From: Methanococcus voltae
GTDB taxonomy: Archaea > AGJL01 > Methanococci > Methanococcales > Methanococcaceae
DNA: 64,000 nt
Assembly: GCF_017875395.1 (NCBI RefSeq)
Contig: NZ_JAGGMO010000002.1
Span: 248,001-312,000 of the forward strand
Direction: 5' to 3'
Each line of letters begins with the position of its first letter. Position 1 is the first letter of the stretch. The notes under the pieces are model-generated. The model searched no databases. It was not told the origin of the DNA and was given only the letters and a program-made list of their open reading frames with translations. Positions 9,498 through 19,354 of the stretch are shown here, piece after piece. The translations under genes were made by a program, and so were the position numbers.

Positions 9498-12400
9498 ATG
9501 CTAATTATTCGAAAACCTAAAAAAAAGAAAGACGAAATACAAATAACGGACTTAAAAACAAAGATAATTTATTATGCTACATTAAGACCTACCAAAACTA
9601 AAATTACACTCTACAAATGTAAGGAACAGGTTGAAAATAATACAAAACCACTTCAACCATCTAAATTAATGACAGTACTTAGGGAAAACAAAATATACAT
9701 TAGTAACGATGAGGAATCCATTAAATTTGGACAATTTTTGGACGAAAATAATTTAGATTATGGAATTGTTACATTGTGTCCATTTTGCTTATTGAATGGA
9801 AAATACAACATTATCGATACAATTAAAGAATTAAAAAAATTAAAGAAATTAGAGAATTTAAATGAATTAAATGAGGTAAAAAACTCAAATAAACCTCAAA
9901 AAATTAAAAAAGAAAAGAAAAACACGTACAAAATTTACAAAACTAATGAAGTATGCTTAGAATGTGCAATAAACGAAATAAAACATGAAATTAATATTAA
10001 TGAAGAATTTATCGAAAAATTATTGAGACGATTTAAGGATGCCGATAAGGTATTAAGTTTATTTACAACTGCTAATCCAGTTAAAAATCCTGACTTAACA
10101 CGTTATGATATATTAACAGGCAGTGAAGAAGATAAAATTGATAATTTCGAAATAAAAGATTTAGAAATTCCTGAATTAATGAAAAAAGAATTAAAAAATA
10201 GAAATATTCATGAATTATTACCAGTTCAAACTCTTGCAGTTAAAGCGGGTTTAATTTCTAAACCTAAAACTAAAACAAATAACGATTTACTCATTACTTC
10301 GGCTACATCTTCTGGTAAAACACTTATTGGAGAACTTGCAGGTATTAAAAACCTTGAAAATGGCAAAAACGAAACACCAGCCCGTCAAAAAAAGTTTTTA
10401 TTCCTTGTACCACTTGTAGCTCTTGCAAATCAAAAATATATTGAATTTGAAGAAAAATACAGTAAATTAGGTTACAAAGTAGCTTTACGTGTAGGTACGG
10501 GTCGTTTAGCCGAAAATAAGAATATTAAAATAAACAGTGACCCAAATTCGGATATAATCGTTGGTACATACGAAGGTATCGATTACCTAATACGTTCAGG
10601 TAAATTAAAAGACATTGGAACCGTTATTATTGACGAAGTGCATACCCTTAATATGGAAGAGAGAGGCGCTAGACTTGATGGTTTAATTTCTAGGCTTAGA
10701 ACGTTATTTAATGCGCAGATAATTTATTTATCCGCTACAATTGGAAATCCTGAGGAGTTATCCAAACAATTTGATTCAAATCTTGTCATATATTCAGGTA
10801 GACCAGTACCACTTGAAAGACACTTGATATTTGCAAGAAATGACTATGCAAAATTAAATAATATCGTAGATATCGTTAATATAGAATTTAATAGTAAATC
10901 TAAATACGGATATAGGGGTCAGAGTCTTATATTTACATTTTCACGTAAAAGAGCGGAATATATAGCCAACTATCTTAATACACGAGGTATTAAAGCGGAT
11001 TATTACCACGGCGGTATGGAATACGGCAAAAGGCGAGCAGTTGAAAATAGGTTTATGACTCAAAAAACCAAATGTATCGTTACCACTGCGGCACTTGCTG
11101 CAGGTGTGGACTTCCCAGCGTCTGCTGTTGTACTTGAAAGTCTTGCAATGGGTGGCGATTGGCTAAACGCGTCAGAATTCCAACAAATGTGTGGTAGAGC
11201 AGGAAGAAAAGGAATGCACGACCTTGGTAAGGTTTATACTCTTGTAGAAGTGGGGAAAAAATACCATGCTAAAATGGAATTATCGGAAGATGAGATAGCA
11301 TTTAGGCTTTTAGGTTCAGAACCTCAAGATGTAGAAGTTGTTTACGAAGAAGAACAAGAATTTGAGCAAATACTTGCCACAATTTCGTCTTTTGAAAAAT
11401 ATGGGAAAAGTATTGTTAATGAATTTGATGAGCGAAAAATTAATGCAGATGACCCAAAATTAAAACTTAAGGATAAAAAGAATCCTAAATACGAAATAGA
11501 CAAAGTGCCTATGCTAGGTAGGAATTTAAATGCCAATTATGTATTAGAACAACTTGATAAATTTGAAATGATAAATCTTTCAGATAAAAAATCGCTTAAA
11601 ACTAGCAATTACGGTAATGCGGTTTCTTTATCTTTCTTATACCCTCAACAGGCTGAAGAAATAAAGAAATTGCTTAAAAAGTGCCACAATAGGAATAAAA
11701 ATAGAATAATCGAATCTAAAACCGGAAACGAACATGAAAAAGTAGCAATAGATAGCGATTCAGAAAATAAAAGAATTACTAGAATGGAAATTTATGAGGA
11801 AATTTTGGACATAGCTGTGCGTGTCAATCCATTTGAAAGTATATATATTCCAGGTAATTTAAAAAATAGGATTTCTAAAATAACTAATGTTAATGTACCA
11901 TCCAAATTTACCGATGCTTTTGAAATAGTCAAAGAAAACATTAATAAATTAAAAGATAGTACCAAAGATGACGTTATAAACTGGTTAGTGGAATTTGACG
12001 GCTGTATTGAGGAAGATATAGCTTATGAGGTATCCAAAAGAGTCATCCGCTATAGAATGATGGGAGAAGTACCTTCAAAAATTACCAATACGCTTTATGA
12101 AGTGTTAAAATTGCAAACTTACGGTGGAGATGTGTACTCTTACCTTGAAAGTACCGTAAACACGCTTGATGCAATTGAAAGGATTAGTAAACTGCATTAT
12201 CCTGCTTTAAGCAAATATGCCGTTGAATTAAAATTAAAAATTGAAAATCCGTTTAATAAAAAAATAAAGGATAATACAAAGTATAAATCAAAGATTAAAA
12301 TTAAAATAGACCCAAAAAATAAGAATAAAGATAAAAATATGGGGAAAAATAATAAAACTAATAAAAATAGTAAAAATAGTAAAAATAGTAAAAATAGTAA

Positions 12401-12575
12401 AAATAAGACTATTGATAGAAATAACGATAAAAATAAATTAGAAGATGCAAATGTGGAAAATTCTGACACTGAAAAATTAACTAACCCTCATATAAAAGTT
12501 AAAATTAAAAATAGGGCTAAAAAAAATAAATCTAACAAAAATAACGATAAAAAAATAGATAATAGTAAAAAATAA
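9498..12575 (+). CDS. Archaea-specific superfamily 2 helicase (COG1202-like)
   Basis: 1025 residues from the ATG at 9498; the in-frame GTG at 9489 is part of the GGTGA signal. Residues about 95-165 hold two CxxC pairs (CPFC and CLEC), a probable zinc ribbon. Then come the helicase motifs: LITSATSSGKT (Walker A), VIIDEVHTL (DEVH box), YLSATIGNPEEL, a second RecA domain with HGGMEYGKRRAVENRF, and QMCGRAGRKG (motif VI). The Ski2/Hel308-like order and the zinc ribbon fit COG1202. Substrate and role are not known; DNA or RNA unwinding in repair or processing is likely. The last 110 residues are Lys/Asn-rich, with a KNS triplet repeated four times from a 9-bp DNA repeat near 12363. Confidence 0.87.
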   Translation: MLIIRKPKKKKDEIQITDLKTKIIYYATLRPTKTKITLYKCKEQVENNTKPLQPSKLMTVLRENKIYISNDEESIKFGQFLDENNLDYGIVTLCPFCLLNGKYNIIDTIKELKKLKKLENLNELNEVKNSNKPQKIKKEKKNTYKIYKTNEVCLECAINEIKHEININEEFIEKLLRRFKDADKVLSLFTTANPVKNPDLTRYDILTGSEEDKIDNFEIKDLEIPELMKKELKNRNIHELLPVQTLAVKAGLISKPKTKTNNDLLITSATSSGKTLIGELAGIKNLENGKNETPARQKKFLFLVPLVALANQKYIEFEEKYSKLGYKVALRVGTGRLAENKNIKINSDPNSDIIVGTYEGIDYLIRSGKLKDIGTVIIDEVHTLNMEERGARLDGLISRLRTLFNAQIIYLSATIGNPEELSKQFDSNLVIYSGRPVPLERHLIFARNDYAKLNNIVDIVNIEFNSKSKYGYRGQSLIFTFSRKRAEYIANYLNTRGIKADYYHGGMEYGKRRAVENRFMTQKTKCIVTTAALAAGVDFPASAVVLESLAMGGDWLNASEFQQMCGRAGRKGMHDLGKVYTLVEVGKKYHAKMELSEDEIAFRLLGSEPQDVEVVYEEEQEFEQILATISSFEKYGKSIVNEFDERKINADDPKLKLKDKKNPKYEIDKVPMLGRNLNANYVLEQLDKFEMINLSDKKSLKTSNYGNAVSLSFLYPQQAEEIKKLLKKCHNRNKNRIIESKTGNEHEKVAIDSDSENKRITRMEIYEEILDIAVRVNPFESIYIPGNLKNRISKITNVNVPSKFTDAFEIVKENINKLKDSTKDDVINWLVEFDGCIEEDIAYEVSKRVIRYRMMGEVPSKITNTLYEVLKLQTYGGDVYSYLESTVNTLDAIERISKLHYPALSKYAVELKLKIENPFNKKIKDNTKYKSKIKIKIDPKNKNKDKNMGKNNKTNKNSKNSKNSKNSKNKTIDRNNDKNKLEDANVENSDTEKLTNPHIKVKIKNRAKKNKSNKNNDKKIDNSKK

Positions 12576-12618
12576 AATAATAAAATAATAAAAATTTGTG
12601 TAATGTAACTGGTGAATT

Positions 12619-13872
12619 ATGACTTATGAAACTCTTAAAATTGATAAAAGGGCATATCAATCTATTAAAAATTTTTCAAAGGTAGTATATAAAAATGCAG
12701 TAGTAAATCGAGAAGAAATGTACGAATTTGACGAAAAATTGGCAGATAGCTCAAAAAGTGAAGAAATAATTAACTTAGAATATAATAATAACTTTGTTGG
12801 AAAAGCAATATATAGTACGGACTTTCCAACCATAAAAATACTTACGACACTTTCAGAGTATTCTGATAAAGATATAGATTATGAATATTTCTATAATAGC
12901 ATAAAAAAGGCTAATGATTATAGAACTGATATTTTAAACTATAATGATACCTACAGAATGATATATGCGGAAGCTGACTCATTACCTACGATAGTATTAG
13001 ATAAATATAACGATATAGGGTCAATGCACGCTTCTTCGAACTTTGCGTTTGATAATTCAAAAATGATTTTTGAAATACTGGAAGAATTAACTGATATAAC
13101 TACATTGGGCGTTGTAAAAGGAAATAAAACTAAAAATAAACATAAAACTAAATCTAACGTTAAATCTAAAAAAGATAATCACCAAGAAACCGCAGATAGG
13201 TTAATTCACGGTAATAAGGATAAGTTAGAAACTACCATAACAGAAGGAAACGTTAAATTCAAAGTTAGTTTAAAAGGTCACAAAACAGGTTTCTTTTTAG
13301 ACCAACGTAATAATAGAATCGATTTAGAAAATTATGTTAAAGAAAACGACAAAGTACTAGATATTTGCAGTTATACGGGCGGTTTTGCTGTTCATGCAGG
13401 AATTAAAGGTGCAGACGTCACAAGTGTCGATATGTCCGAAAAAGCCCTTGAATTTGCAAAAGAAAATATGGAATTGAATGGGATAAAATCGGATAAATAC
13501 AACTGTATTTGTGGAGATGCGTTTTCAATAATGAAAGAAATGATAAATAAAGGTGAAAAGTTTGATGTTGTAATATTAGATCCACCTGCATTTACCGATT
13601 CTAAAAAAGATTTGAAAAATGCACTTAACGCATACAACACTATGAATGTATTGGGTTTAAAACTTGCAAAAAGAATATTGGTTACTTGCTCATGCTCTCA
13701 TCACGTTGATCGTGAAGAATTCAAAAAAACAGTTGTTTCTGCATCATATAGGGCTAAAAAAGAAATTAAACAGATTGGAGATTATAAAACACAAGCTCCA
13801 GACCACGTTATTACTATGGCAAATAAAGATTTGGAATATTTAAAATGTCTTTTCTTTGCGATAGACAATTAA
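12619..13872 (+). CDS. RlmI-like SAM-dependent RNA cytosine methyltransferase
   Basis: 417 residues with GGTGAATT before the ATG. An N-terminal PUA-like and beta domain precedes a Rossmann methyltransferase. The visible motifs are GFFLDQRNNR, VLDICSYTGGFAVHAG (SAM motif I), the acidic VDMSEKALEFAKENM, and the catalytic VVILDPPAFTDSKK and CSCSHHVDREEF. Family members (COG1092, RlmI/RlmK) methylate 23S rRNA. Residues about 165-205 are a Lys/Asn-rich insertion not usual in the family. It lies 43 bases behind the helicase gene on the same strand, so the two may be cotranscribed. Confidence 0.85.
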   Translation: MTYETLKIDKRAYQSIKNFSKVVYKNAVVNREEMYEFDEKLADSSKSEEIINLEYNNNFVGKAIYSTDFPTIKILTTLSEYSDKDIDYEYFYNSIKKANDYRTDILNYNDTYRMIYAEADSLPTIVLDKYNDIGSMHASSNFAFDNSKMIFEILEELTDITTLGVVKGNKTKNKHKTKSNVKSKKDNHQETADRLIHGNKDKLETTITEGNVKFKVSLKGHKTGFFLDQRNNRIDLENYVKENDKVLDICSYTGGFAVHAGIKGADVTSVDMSEKALEFAKENMELNGIKSDKYNCICGDAFSIMKEMINKGEKFDVVILDPPAFTDSKKDLKNALNAYNTMNVLGLKLAKRILVTCSCSHHVDREEFKKTVVSASYRAKKEIKQIGDYKTQAPDHVITMANKDLEYLKCLFFAIDN

Positions 13873-13902
13873 ATTCTCTTATTTTTTATTTATCTTTATT
13901 TA

Positions 13903-13959
13903 TTTTCTTTATCTTTATTTATTTTCTTTATCTTTATTTATTTTCTTTATCTTTATTTA
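13903..13959. repeat. 19-bp tandem repeat, 3 copies
   Basis: Copies of TTTTCTTTATCTTTATTTA begin at 13903, 13922 and 13941. The tract is T-rich on the plus strand and lies between the convergent methyltransferase and EngB genes, as does the similar 36-bp repeat between rio1 and the kinase. Confidence 0.8.
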
Positions 13960-14039
13960 TCTTTATTTATTTTATTTATATTTTTATTTTAATATATTTA
14001 TCACATTTATTTTCTATTTGTTAGTATTTTTTATTTGTT

Positions 14040-15008
14040 TTATTCTTGTTCCAAATTTTCTTTATCTTTATTTTTAGCTTGCTCTCTTAAATCATCATAA
14101 TATTGTTTAACATTATTTTTGATTCTCTCACTTATTTCTTCAAGTCCAAGACCTTCTTTTAAGATTGCAGGAGCTAAAATATCAATCCATTGTCTCCAAG
14201 GCGGTAAAAATCCTAACTTTTCAGAGATTACGTCTAATTCTTCATCCCATTGTGAATTCTTTATTTTATCCATCTTATTAATTACATAAATTGGTTTTAA
14301 ATCCAATTCTTCCAAGAAATCTGCCATTTCTAAATCAATAGGCAATTCTCTTGTTTCTTCCCATCTTTGTACGATTTCTACAAACGATTTCGCATCCAAT
14401 ATTTGAATTGCTGTAGCTATTGTACGTTGATTGTCCTCTACATATCTTATGATATTATCCTTTATTTCTTCTTGTCCTTTTTGGTCGATACCTTCCATAT
14501 AACCGAATCCTGGCAAATCTACAAGGTAATAGTTACCCATATCATATTCAGCTATTTTTAATGTAACACCAGGTTTCTTTCCAACTCTTATTGTTTTATC
14601 AGCGGTCATTGATTTTACAAATGTGGATTTACCAACATTTGAACGACCCATTACGATAACCTTAGGTTTTGTGTCTTCTTTTTTGGTTCTAATTATTTTT
14701 TTGAACTTTTGTACATCATCAATATTCATATCGATGTTTAGATTTTTGTCTATTATTCTATCCAAATTTTTTTCTTCTTTATGATTTAAGCTTTTAGTTT
14801 TAGTTTTAGCTTTATTTTTATTATTTTTACCATTTTTACTATCGGCTTCACTACTTATTATAACCCTATCGCTTTTAGTGAGTTTCATTGTTTGTAGCTT
14901 CTTACCCATTTTTTTTGAACTTTTACCTTTGCTCATACTGCTACTTTTGGCATTGTTCTTATTATTGTTCTTACCGTTTCTATTGCCTGATTTTCCATTT
15001 GTACTCAT
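14040..15008 (-). CDS. engB: EngB-like GTP-binding protein with long basic N-terminal extension
   Basis: 322 residues from the ATG at 15006-15008, preceded by GGTG; the frame reaching 15020 starts inside that signal. The GTPase has G1 GRSNVGKST, switch region [13 protein letters not shown]3 VDLPGFGY and G4 NKMD. This is the EngB/YihA family, which assists large ribosomal subunit assembly in bacteria; the archaeal role is assumed to be similar. The first 110 residues are an unusual Lys/Asn/Ser-rich extension, probably disordered and suited to RNA binding; typical members are only about 200 residues. Confidence 0.85.
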   Translation of the reverse strand: MSTNGKSGNRNGKNNNKNNAKSSSMSKGKSSKKMGKKLQTMKLTKSDRVIISSEADSKNGKNNKNKAKTKTKSLNHKEEKNLDRIIDKNLNIDMNIDDVQKFKKIIRTKKEDTKPKVIVMGRSNVGKSTFVKSMTADKTIRVGKKPGVTLKIAEYDMGNYYLVDLPGFGYMEGIDQKGQEEIKDNIIRYVEDNQRTIATAIQILDAKSFVEIVQRWEETRELPIDLEMADFLEELDLKPIYVINKMDKIKNSQWDEELDVISEKLGFLPPWRQWIDILAPAILKEGLGLEEISERIKNNVKQYYDDLREQAKNKDKENLEQE

Positions 15009-15420
15009 AAATAACACCATATAATACTGATTATAAATAGTATAGATTATAAATTAGTATAAATTGATTAGATATTTAATTTCAAAATATAAAATTCAAT
15101 ATATAAAATTCGACATATGAAATACAATCATAAAATAATATTTCATAATATGATTATAGGTTATGTTATAAATAAAGTATATCTCATATAGTATAATATA
15201 GAATAATACAAGATAATAAATTATTATAAAAAAGTCCTTATTACATTAATTATATAGCAAAATATAATATATGACCAACTTAAAAAGATAAAATACATTA
15301 TAATGAGGATTATATAATAAAATATAAATAATTATACTTAGTTATTATTTATATAGTGGATTAAAAATATTTATTGTAATATATTTATGGGATTATTAAA
15401 ATTACAAAAAGGGGTTTGCA
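15009..15420. other. Divergent intergenic region
   Basis: A+T-rich spacer between engB (minus) and minD (plus). It contains the minD TATA box at 15348-15355. Many ATATAAT stretches on both strands make the engB promoter hard to place. No gene or notable repeat seen. Confidence 0.4.
15348..15355 (+). promoter_or_regulatory. TATA box of the minD-like gene
   Basis: TTTATATA lies 65 bases before the ATG, putting transcription start near 15380 and leaving a leader of about 40 bases with an AAAAGGGG ribosome-binding site. Confidence 0.5.
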
Positions 15421-16221
15421 ATGAATCTGGTAGATTCTAAGAAAAACGAAGCCATTAAAATAGCGATGGTTTCGGGTAAGGGCGGCACAGGGAAATCTAC
15501 TATATGTGCAAATTTAGCACTTGCTTTATCTAAGTATGGTAAAGACGTTGTAGTAGTGGATACCGACGTTAATATGGCAAATTTAGAATTAATTGTCGGT
15601 ATGGAAGGAATGCCCATTACATTGAACTCAGTTATAGCCGGTAATGCAGATATTACCCAAGCGATATATGAATATGCAGAAAATATGAGAGTAGTGCCTG
15701 CAGGTGTTTCACTGGACGAATTGAAATTTGATAATTCTGCAGAACTTGAAATAATTATTGAAAGATTAGACTCCATGTGTGAAGTATTATTAATAGATTG
15801 TCCGGCAGGATTAAATCAGGATGTTAATTCGATAATTTCTTCCGCGGACCATGTTATTGTTATCGTTACCCCAGATATAACATCAGTATCTGACGCAATA
15901 AAATTGATAAACTTATCTACAAAATTAGAAACTAGTGTTTTAGGGGCAGTTGTAAATAAAGTAACAAATGATAGTTCAGAATTAACTACCAAAGCTATTG
16001 AAACCATTTTGGAACTTCCAGTAGTTGCCTCAGTACCGCAGGATGATACCGTTCGGGCAAATGCTGCATATGGTGTTTTATCAGTGGAAAAACAACCTGA
16101 ATCAGGTCTGTCAAACGCAATTATGGAATTGGCTGCAAAATTAACAGGGAACCGATACATACCACAAAAAGGGACTAACTCATCATTGATTGATAGAATT
16201 AAGCACTTATTTAAACGATAA
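15421..16221 (+). CDS. minD: MinD/ParA family ATPase
   Basis: 266 residues. The deviant Walker A SGKGGTGKST is at residues 19-28, the switch segment VVVVDTDVNMANLEL follows, and LLIDCPAGL is the Walker B region. The last residues, SLIDRIKHLFKR, can form an amphipathic helix like the membrane-targeting sequence of bacterial MinD. This suggests ATP-dependent membrane association and a positioning or polarity role. No minE, minC or parB partner is nearby, and archaeal MinD homologues do not act as the bacterial oscillator. The symbol marks the family, not a proven division function. Confidence 0.88.
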   Translation: MNLVDSKKNEAIKIAMVSGKGGTGKSTICANLALALSKYGKDVVVVDTDVNMANLELIVGMEGMPITLNSVIAGNADITQAIYEYAENMRVVPAGVSLDELKFDNSAELEIIIERLDSMCEVLLIDCPAGLNQDVNSIISSADHVIVIVTPDITSVSDAIKLINLSTKLETSVLGAVVNKVTNDSSELTTKAIETILELPVVASVPQDDTVRANAAYGVLSVEKQPESGLSNAIMELAAKLTGNRYIPQKGTNSSLIDRIKHLFKR

Positions 16222-16477
16222 TAAGGCATAATGCAAATTTATAAAATATATTTTCGAGTATCGATAATTTAACTTAATTTAACTTAATTAATGGTAACTC
16301 AAAGTTATAAATTTAAAATAAAATATAACTAAAAACTATTTTATACTCATTTTAAAATAAAAACAGTATAATACGTTATATTGTAATATTGATTATTTGA
16401 TATATTATCATAGTACATATTTTGATTAAATTATTCGTAATTCAGTAGTAACTATAATTACTAAAAAAAGGGGTAAT

Positions 16478-17425
16478 ATGAAAACTGTAGTAGTAATACC
16501 TGCATATAATGAAGAAAAAAATATATATGGACTATTAAACGACCTGACATATGTTGGTGTGGACATTATCGTCATCAACGATGGAAGTACGGACAAAACT
16601 TACGAAGTTGCATCAAAATTTATAAAAACATACTATAATAATTCAAAAAAAATAAACAATTCGAGCAATTTAAATAATTTATCCGATTTAGACGATAATA
16701 AAAATAATAATAAAAATAATAATGGGAATAAGGATACCAATAATACGTTGGACAATGTAAATGGCGTTGTTGGATATAATATTTCAAACAATGATTATAA
16801 CGTTAAAAAAGATAATAAATCCAACGAAATATCAATAAAATTAATAAATGAAAAGAAAAACAAAGGAAAAGCTAATGCGATTAAAATAGGTACGGAATAC
16901 GCTTTAAAAAATAATTACGAAGCGGTTGTATATATGGATGCGGATTATCAGCACGAGCCTTATGATGTACCCAAATTACTAAATTTACTAAGTAAAAAAG
17001 ATGTTGATGCAGTTTTTGGAGTTAGAAGTTATTCAAAAGTGCCATTCTTTAGAAATATAACTAATCAAATGGCCAATATCAGCATATCCATGATTTCTTC
17101 GCATTATTTACAAAAGAAAATATGGTTAAAGGACGTACAGTGCGGTTTTAAGGCTATTAAATTAAAACATTTGGCAGATATAAATTACGGTAATAATTAT
17201 AGTTTAGAACATATCTTAACTTTAGAATTATTAAGAAAAAATATTAAATTGGAACAGGTTTCAATATCTACAAATTACCATGAGAATGCTGTATCAAATA
17301 TTACCTTCAAAAAAGGAGCAGAAATATTTTTAGAAGTTATAAAATACGTTAAAAAAAATAATAGCTGTAAATTTAAATGTAAATCAAATTATATTACAGA
17401 ATATGAAACTACAGATAAAAATTAG
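16478..17425 (+). CDS. GT2 glycosyltransferase, polyprenyl-phosphate sugar synthase type
   Basis: 315 residues with AAAAAGGGG before the ATG. The GT-A signatures are VVIPAYNEEKNI, IIVINDGSTDKT, NKGKANAIKIG, VVYMDADYQHEP (DxD site) and VQCGFKAIK. This is the pattern of dolichol-phosphate mannose or glucose synthases that load a sugar onto polyprenyl phosphate for N-glycan assembly. Methanococcus voltae uses such an enzyme (AglK) to make dolichyl-phosphate-GlcNAc; whether this is that gene cannot be decided here. Residues about 55-120 are an Asn/Asp/Lys-rich insertion between two core strands. There is no C-terminal membrane domain. Confidence 0.8.
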   Translation: MKTVVVIPAYNEEKNIYGLLNDLTYVGVDIIVINDGSTDKTYEVASKFIKTYYNNSKKINNSSNLNNLSDLDDNKNNNKNNNGNKDTNNTLDNVNGVVGYNISNNDYNVKKDNKSNEISIKLINEKKNKGKANAIKIGTEYALKNNYEAVVYMDADYQHEPYDVPKLLNLLSKKDVDAVFGVRSYSKVPFFRNITNQMANISISMISSHYLQKKIWLKDVQCGFKAIKLKHLADINYGNNYSLEHILTLELLRKNIKLEQVSISTNYHENAVSNITFKKGAEIFLEVIKYVKKNNSCKFKCKSNYITEYETTDKN

Positions 17426-17749
17426 ATAGATTTTAAAATAATAGAATAAATAATAAATATATAATGAATATATTATGTAAATATACGAAATAATATATGA
17501 AATAATATAATACATATAATTTCTTAAATTATTAAATAATCAATTAAACATCGATTTTAACACATTTGAACCATTATTCGAACTATTTGGTTTAAATAGA
17601 ATTAACGTAATAGTATATGATATAGATAACTTTAAATAATAGCTTTTAATATAAGTTTTATGAAAATTACGATATGATTAATTTTTAATATAAGTTTGAA
17701 TTAATCGATTATTCAACATTTATATTAATAAATATATCGTGGAGATACT
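17426..17749. other. Intergenic region
   Basis: A 324-base A+T-rich spacer between two plus-strand genes. Only TATA-like simple sequence is visible; no hairpin, repeat or reading frame stands out. Confidence 0.35.
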
Positions 17750-18076
17750 ATGTCTTCCAAAAAGAGACTTCAAACGGTTAGGAACTCTATAAATGAAATC
17801 GATGAAAAAATCATTGAACTAATGGCGAAAAGAACACAACTAGCGCCAGAGATTGCAACTTTAAAATTTTCTTTAGATATGGATATAATGGATTCATCTC
17901 GTGAAAAAGATGTATATGCTAAAACACGTGAAATATCTAAAAAATACGACTTTGATTCAGAAATTGCAATTAAAGTTATGAAAATTTTAATTGAGCAAAA
18001 TAAAAAACTTCAGCTTAAACAGCTGGAAAAATTAAAATCAAAACCTATATCAAAATCTAATCTTAAATCAGAATAA
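17750..18076 (+). CDS. Chorismate mutase (AroQ type)
   Basis: 108 residues with a GTGGAGAT signal. The helical AroQ fold is shown by the N-terminal helix LQTVRNSINEIDEKIIELMAKR, then SSREKDVYAKTREI and the last helix KVMKILIEQNKKLQ. The active-site Arg in the first helix, the Lys-equivalent region and Arg of SSREK are visible. It converts chorismate to prephenate for Phe and Tyr synthesis. The C-terminus has an extra Lys/Ser tail. The S17e gene starts 30 bases later, then dapA: the same order I recall from Methanocaldococcus jannaschii. Confidence 0.9.
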   Translation: MSSKKRLQTVRNSINEIDEKIIELMAKRTQLAPEIATLKFSLDMDIMDSSREKDVYAKTREISKKYDFDSEIAIKVMKILIEQNKKLQLKQLEKLKSKPISKSNLKSE

Positions 18077-18106
18077 TTTTATTCCTAAAATTAAACAGGT
18101 GATACC

Positions 18107-18304
18107 TTGGGAAGAATAAGACAAACATTCATTAAAAGAACTGGCGATGAACTCGTAGAAAGATTTGCAGAAAAATTCACAACAGACTTCGATAGCAACA
18201 AAAAGGCTGTTGGAGAAGTGGCTTTAATCGAAACTAAAACACTCAGAAACAGAGTTGCTGGTTACGTTACTGCCAAAGTTAAAAAAATGCAAGCAAAAGC
18301 ATAA
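18107..18304 (+). CDS. rps17e: 30S ribosomal protein S17e
   Basis: 65 residues starting with TTG, three bases after a GGTGAT signal; the conserved N-terminus MGRIRQTFIKR confirms that start. The segments ELVERFAEKFTTDFDSNKKAV and LRNRVAGYVTAKVKK are typical. Full length for archaea. It lies between chorismate mutase and dapA with short gaps, so ribosome and amino acid genes share a transcript here. Confidence 0.95.
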   Translation: MGRIRQTFIKRTGDELVERFAEKFTTDFDSNKKAVGEVALIETKTLRNRVAGYVTAKVKKMQAKA

Positions 18305-18316
18305 GGATGTGATTTG

Positions 18317-19183
18317 ATGCAAGGAGTATTTCCAGCCATTATTACTCCTTTCAAAGAAGGAAAGGTTGACTTTGAAGGCTTAAAAAGTAATATAGATTTT
18401 TTAATAGAAAACGGCGTTAGTGGTATTGTTCCAGTAGGCACTACAGGAGAATCTCCTACTTTAACATCTGCTGAACACAACCAAGTAATCGAAAAAGCTG
18501 TTGAATTTGTAGACGGAAGGGTAAAAGTTATTGCAGGTACGGGTTCAAACTCAACTGCAGAAGCTATGGAATTTTCAGAACATGCCGAAGACGTAGGCGC
18601 TGATGGCATTCTTTTGATAAGCCCTTACTATAACAAACCAACTCAAGAAGGTTTAAAAAGGCATTTTGGAGCTATTGCGGAAGCTACAAACATCCCAATG
18701 GTTTTATACAATGTACCGTCAAGAACTGCACTTAACATTGAACCGGAAACTGTTAAATACTTATATAACGAGTATGACACCGTTCAAGCTGTTAAAGAAG
18801 CTAATCCAAGCATGTCACAAGTTTCAGAAATAAAGGATTTATGTGATATAAACATATTATCTGGAAATGATGAGTTAACATTACCTATTATGGCTTTAGG
18901 CGGTAGTGGGGTTATTAGTGTTGTAGCAAACATCGTTCCTAAGGAATTTGTTGAAATGGTGGAACTTGCACAAGCAGGTAAATTCGTAGAAGCTCAGAAA
19001 ATTCATTACAGGTTATTCCCATTAATGAAAAGTATGTTCTTAGAAACAAACCCAATTCCTATTAAAACAGCTATGAACTTGATGAGTATGCCTTCCGGGG
19101 AAATCAGATTACCTTTGACAGAAATGGCCGATGCAAACAGGGAAATTCTTAAAAAGTCCTTGGATGATTTAAAATTAATTTAA
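18317..19183 (+). CDS. dapA: 4-hydroxy-tetrahydrodipicolinate synthase
   Basis: 288 residues from the ATG at 18317, 12 bases after S17e; a TTG just before it lies in the spacer of the GGATGTG signal. The aldolase motifs are VFPAIITPF, PVGTTGESPTL, the Tyr of LYNVPSRTAL and the Schiff-base Lys in AVKEANPSM. It condenses pyruvate with aspartate semialdehyde in lysine synthesis. Full length. A lysine exporter (split LysO) is encoded elsewhere in this window. Confidence 0.96.
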   Translation: MQGVFPAIITPFKEGKVDFEGLKSNIDFLIENGVSGIVPVGTTGESPTLTSAEHNQVIEKAVEFVDGRVKVIAGTGSNSTAEAMEFSEHAEDVGADGILLISPYYNKPTQEGLKRHFGAIAEATNIPMVLYNVPSRTALNIEPETVKYLYNEYDTVQAVKEANPSMSQVSEIKDLCDINILSGNDELTLPIMALGGSGVISVVANIVPKEFVEMVELAQAGKFVEAQKIHYRLFPLMKSMFLETNPIPIKTAMNLMSMPSGEIRLPLTEMADANREILKKSLDDLKLI

Positions 19184-19354
19184 ATTAATTTAAATTAATT
19201 TAATAAAATAGTGAATTATAAAATAGTGAATTTAGATTATTATTTATATACTACTTATATATTATTTATATATTATTAAATATAATTAAATATATAGTAA
19301 CGATAGTAAAATATCAACTAATAATCTTGTTAATCAAATCCAAATGTGATAAAA

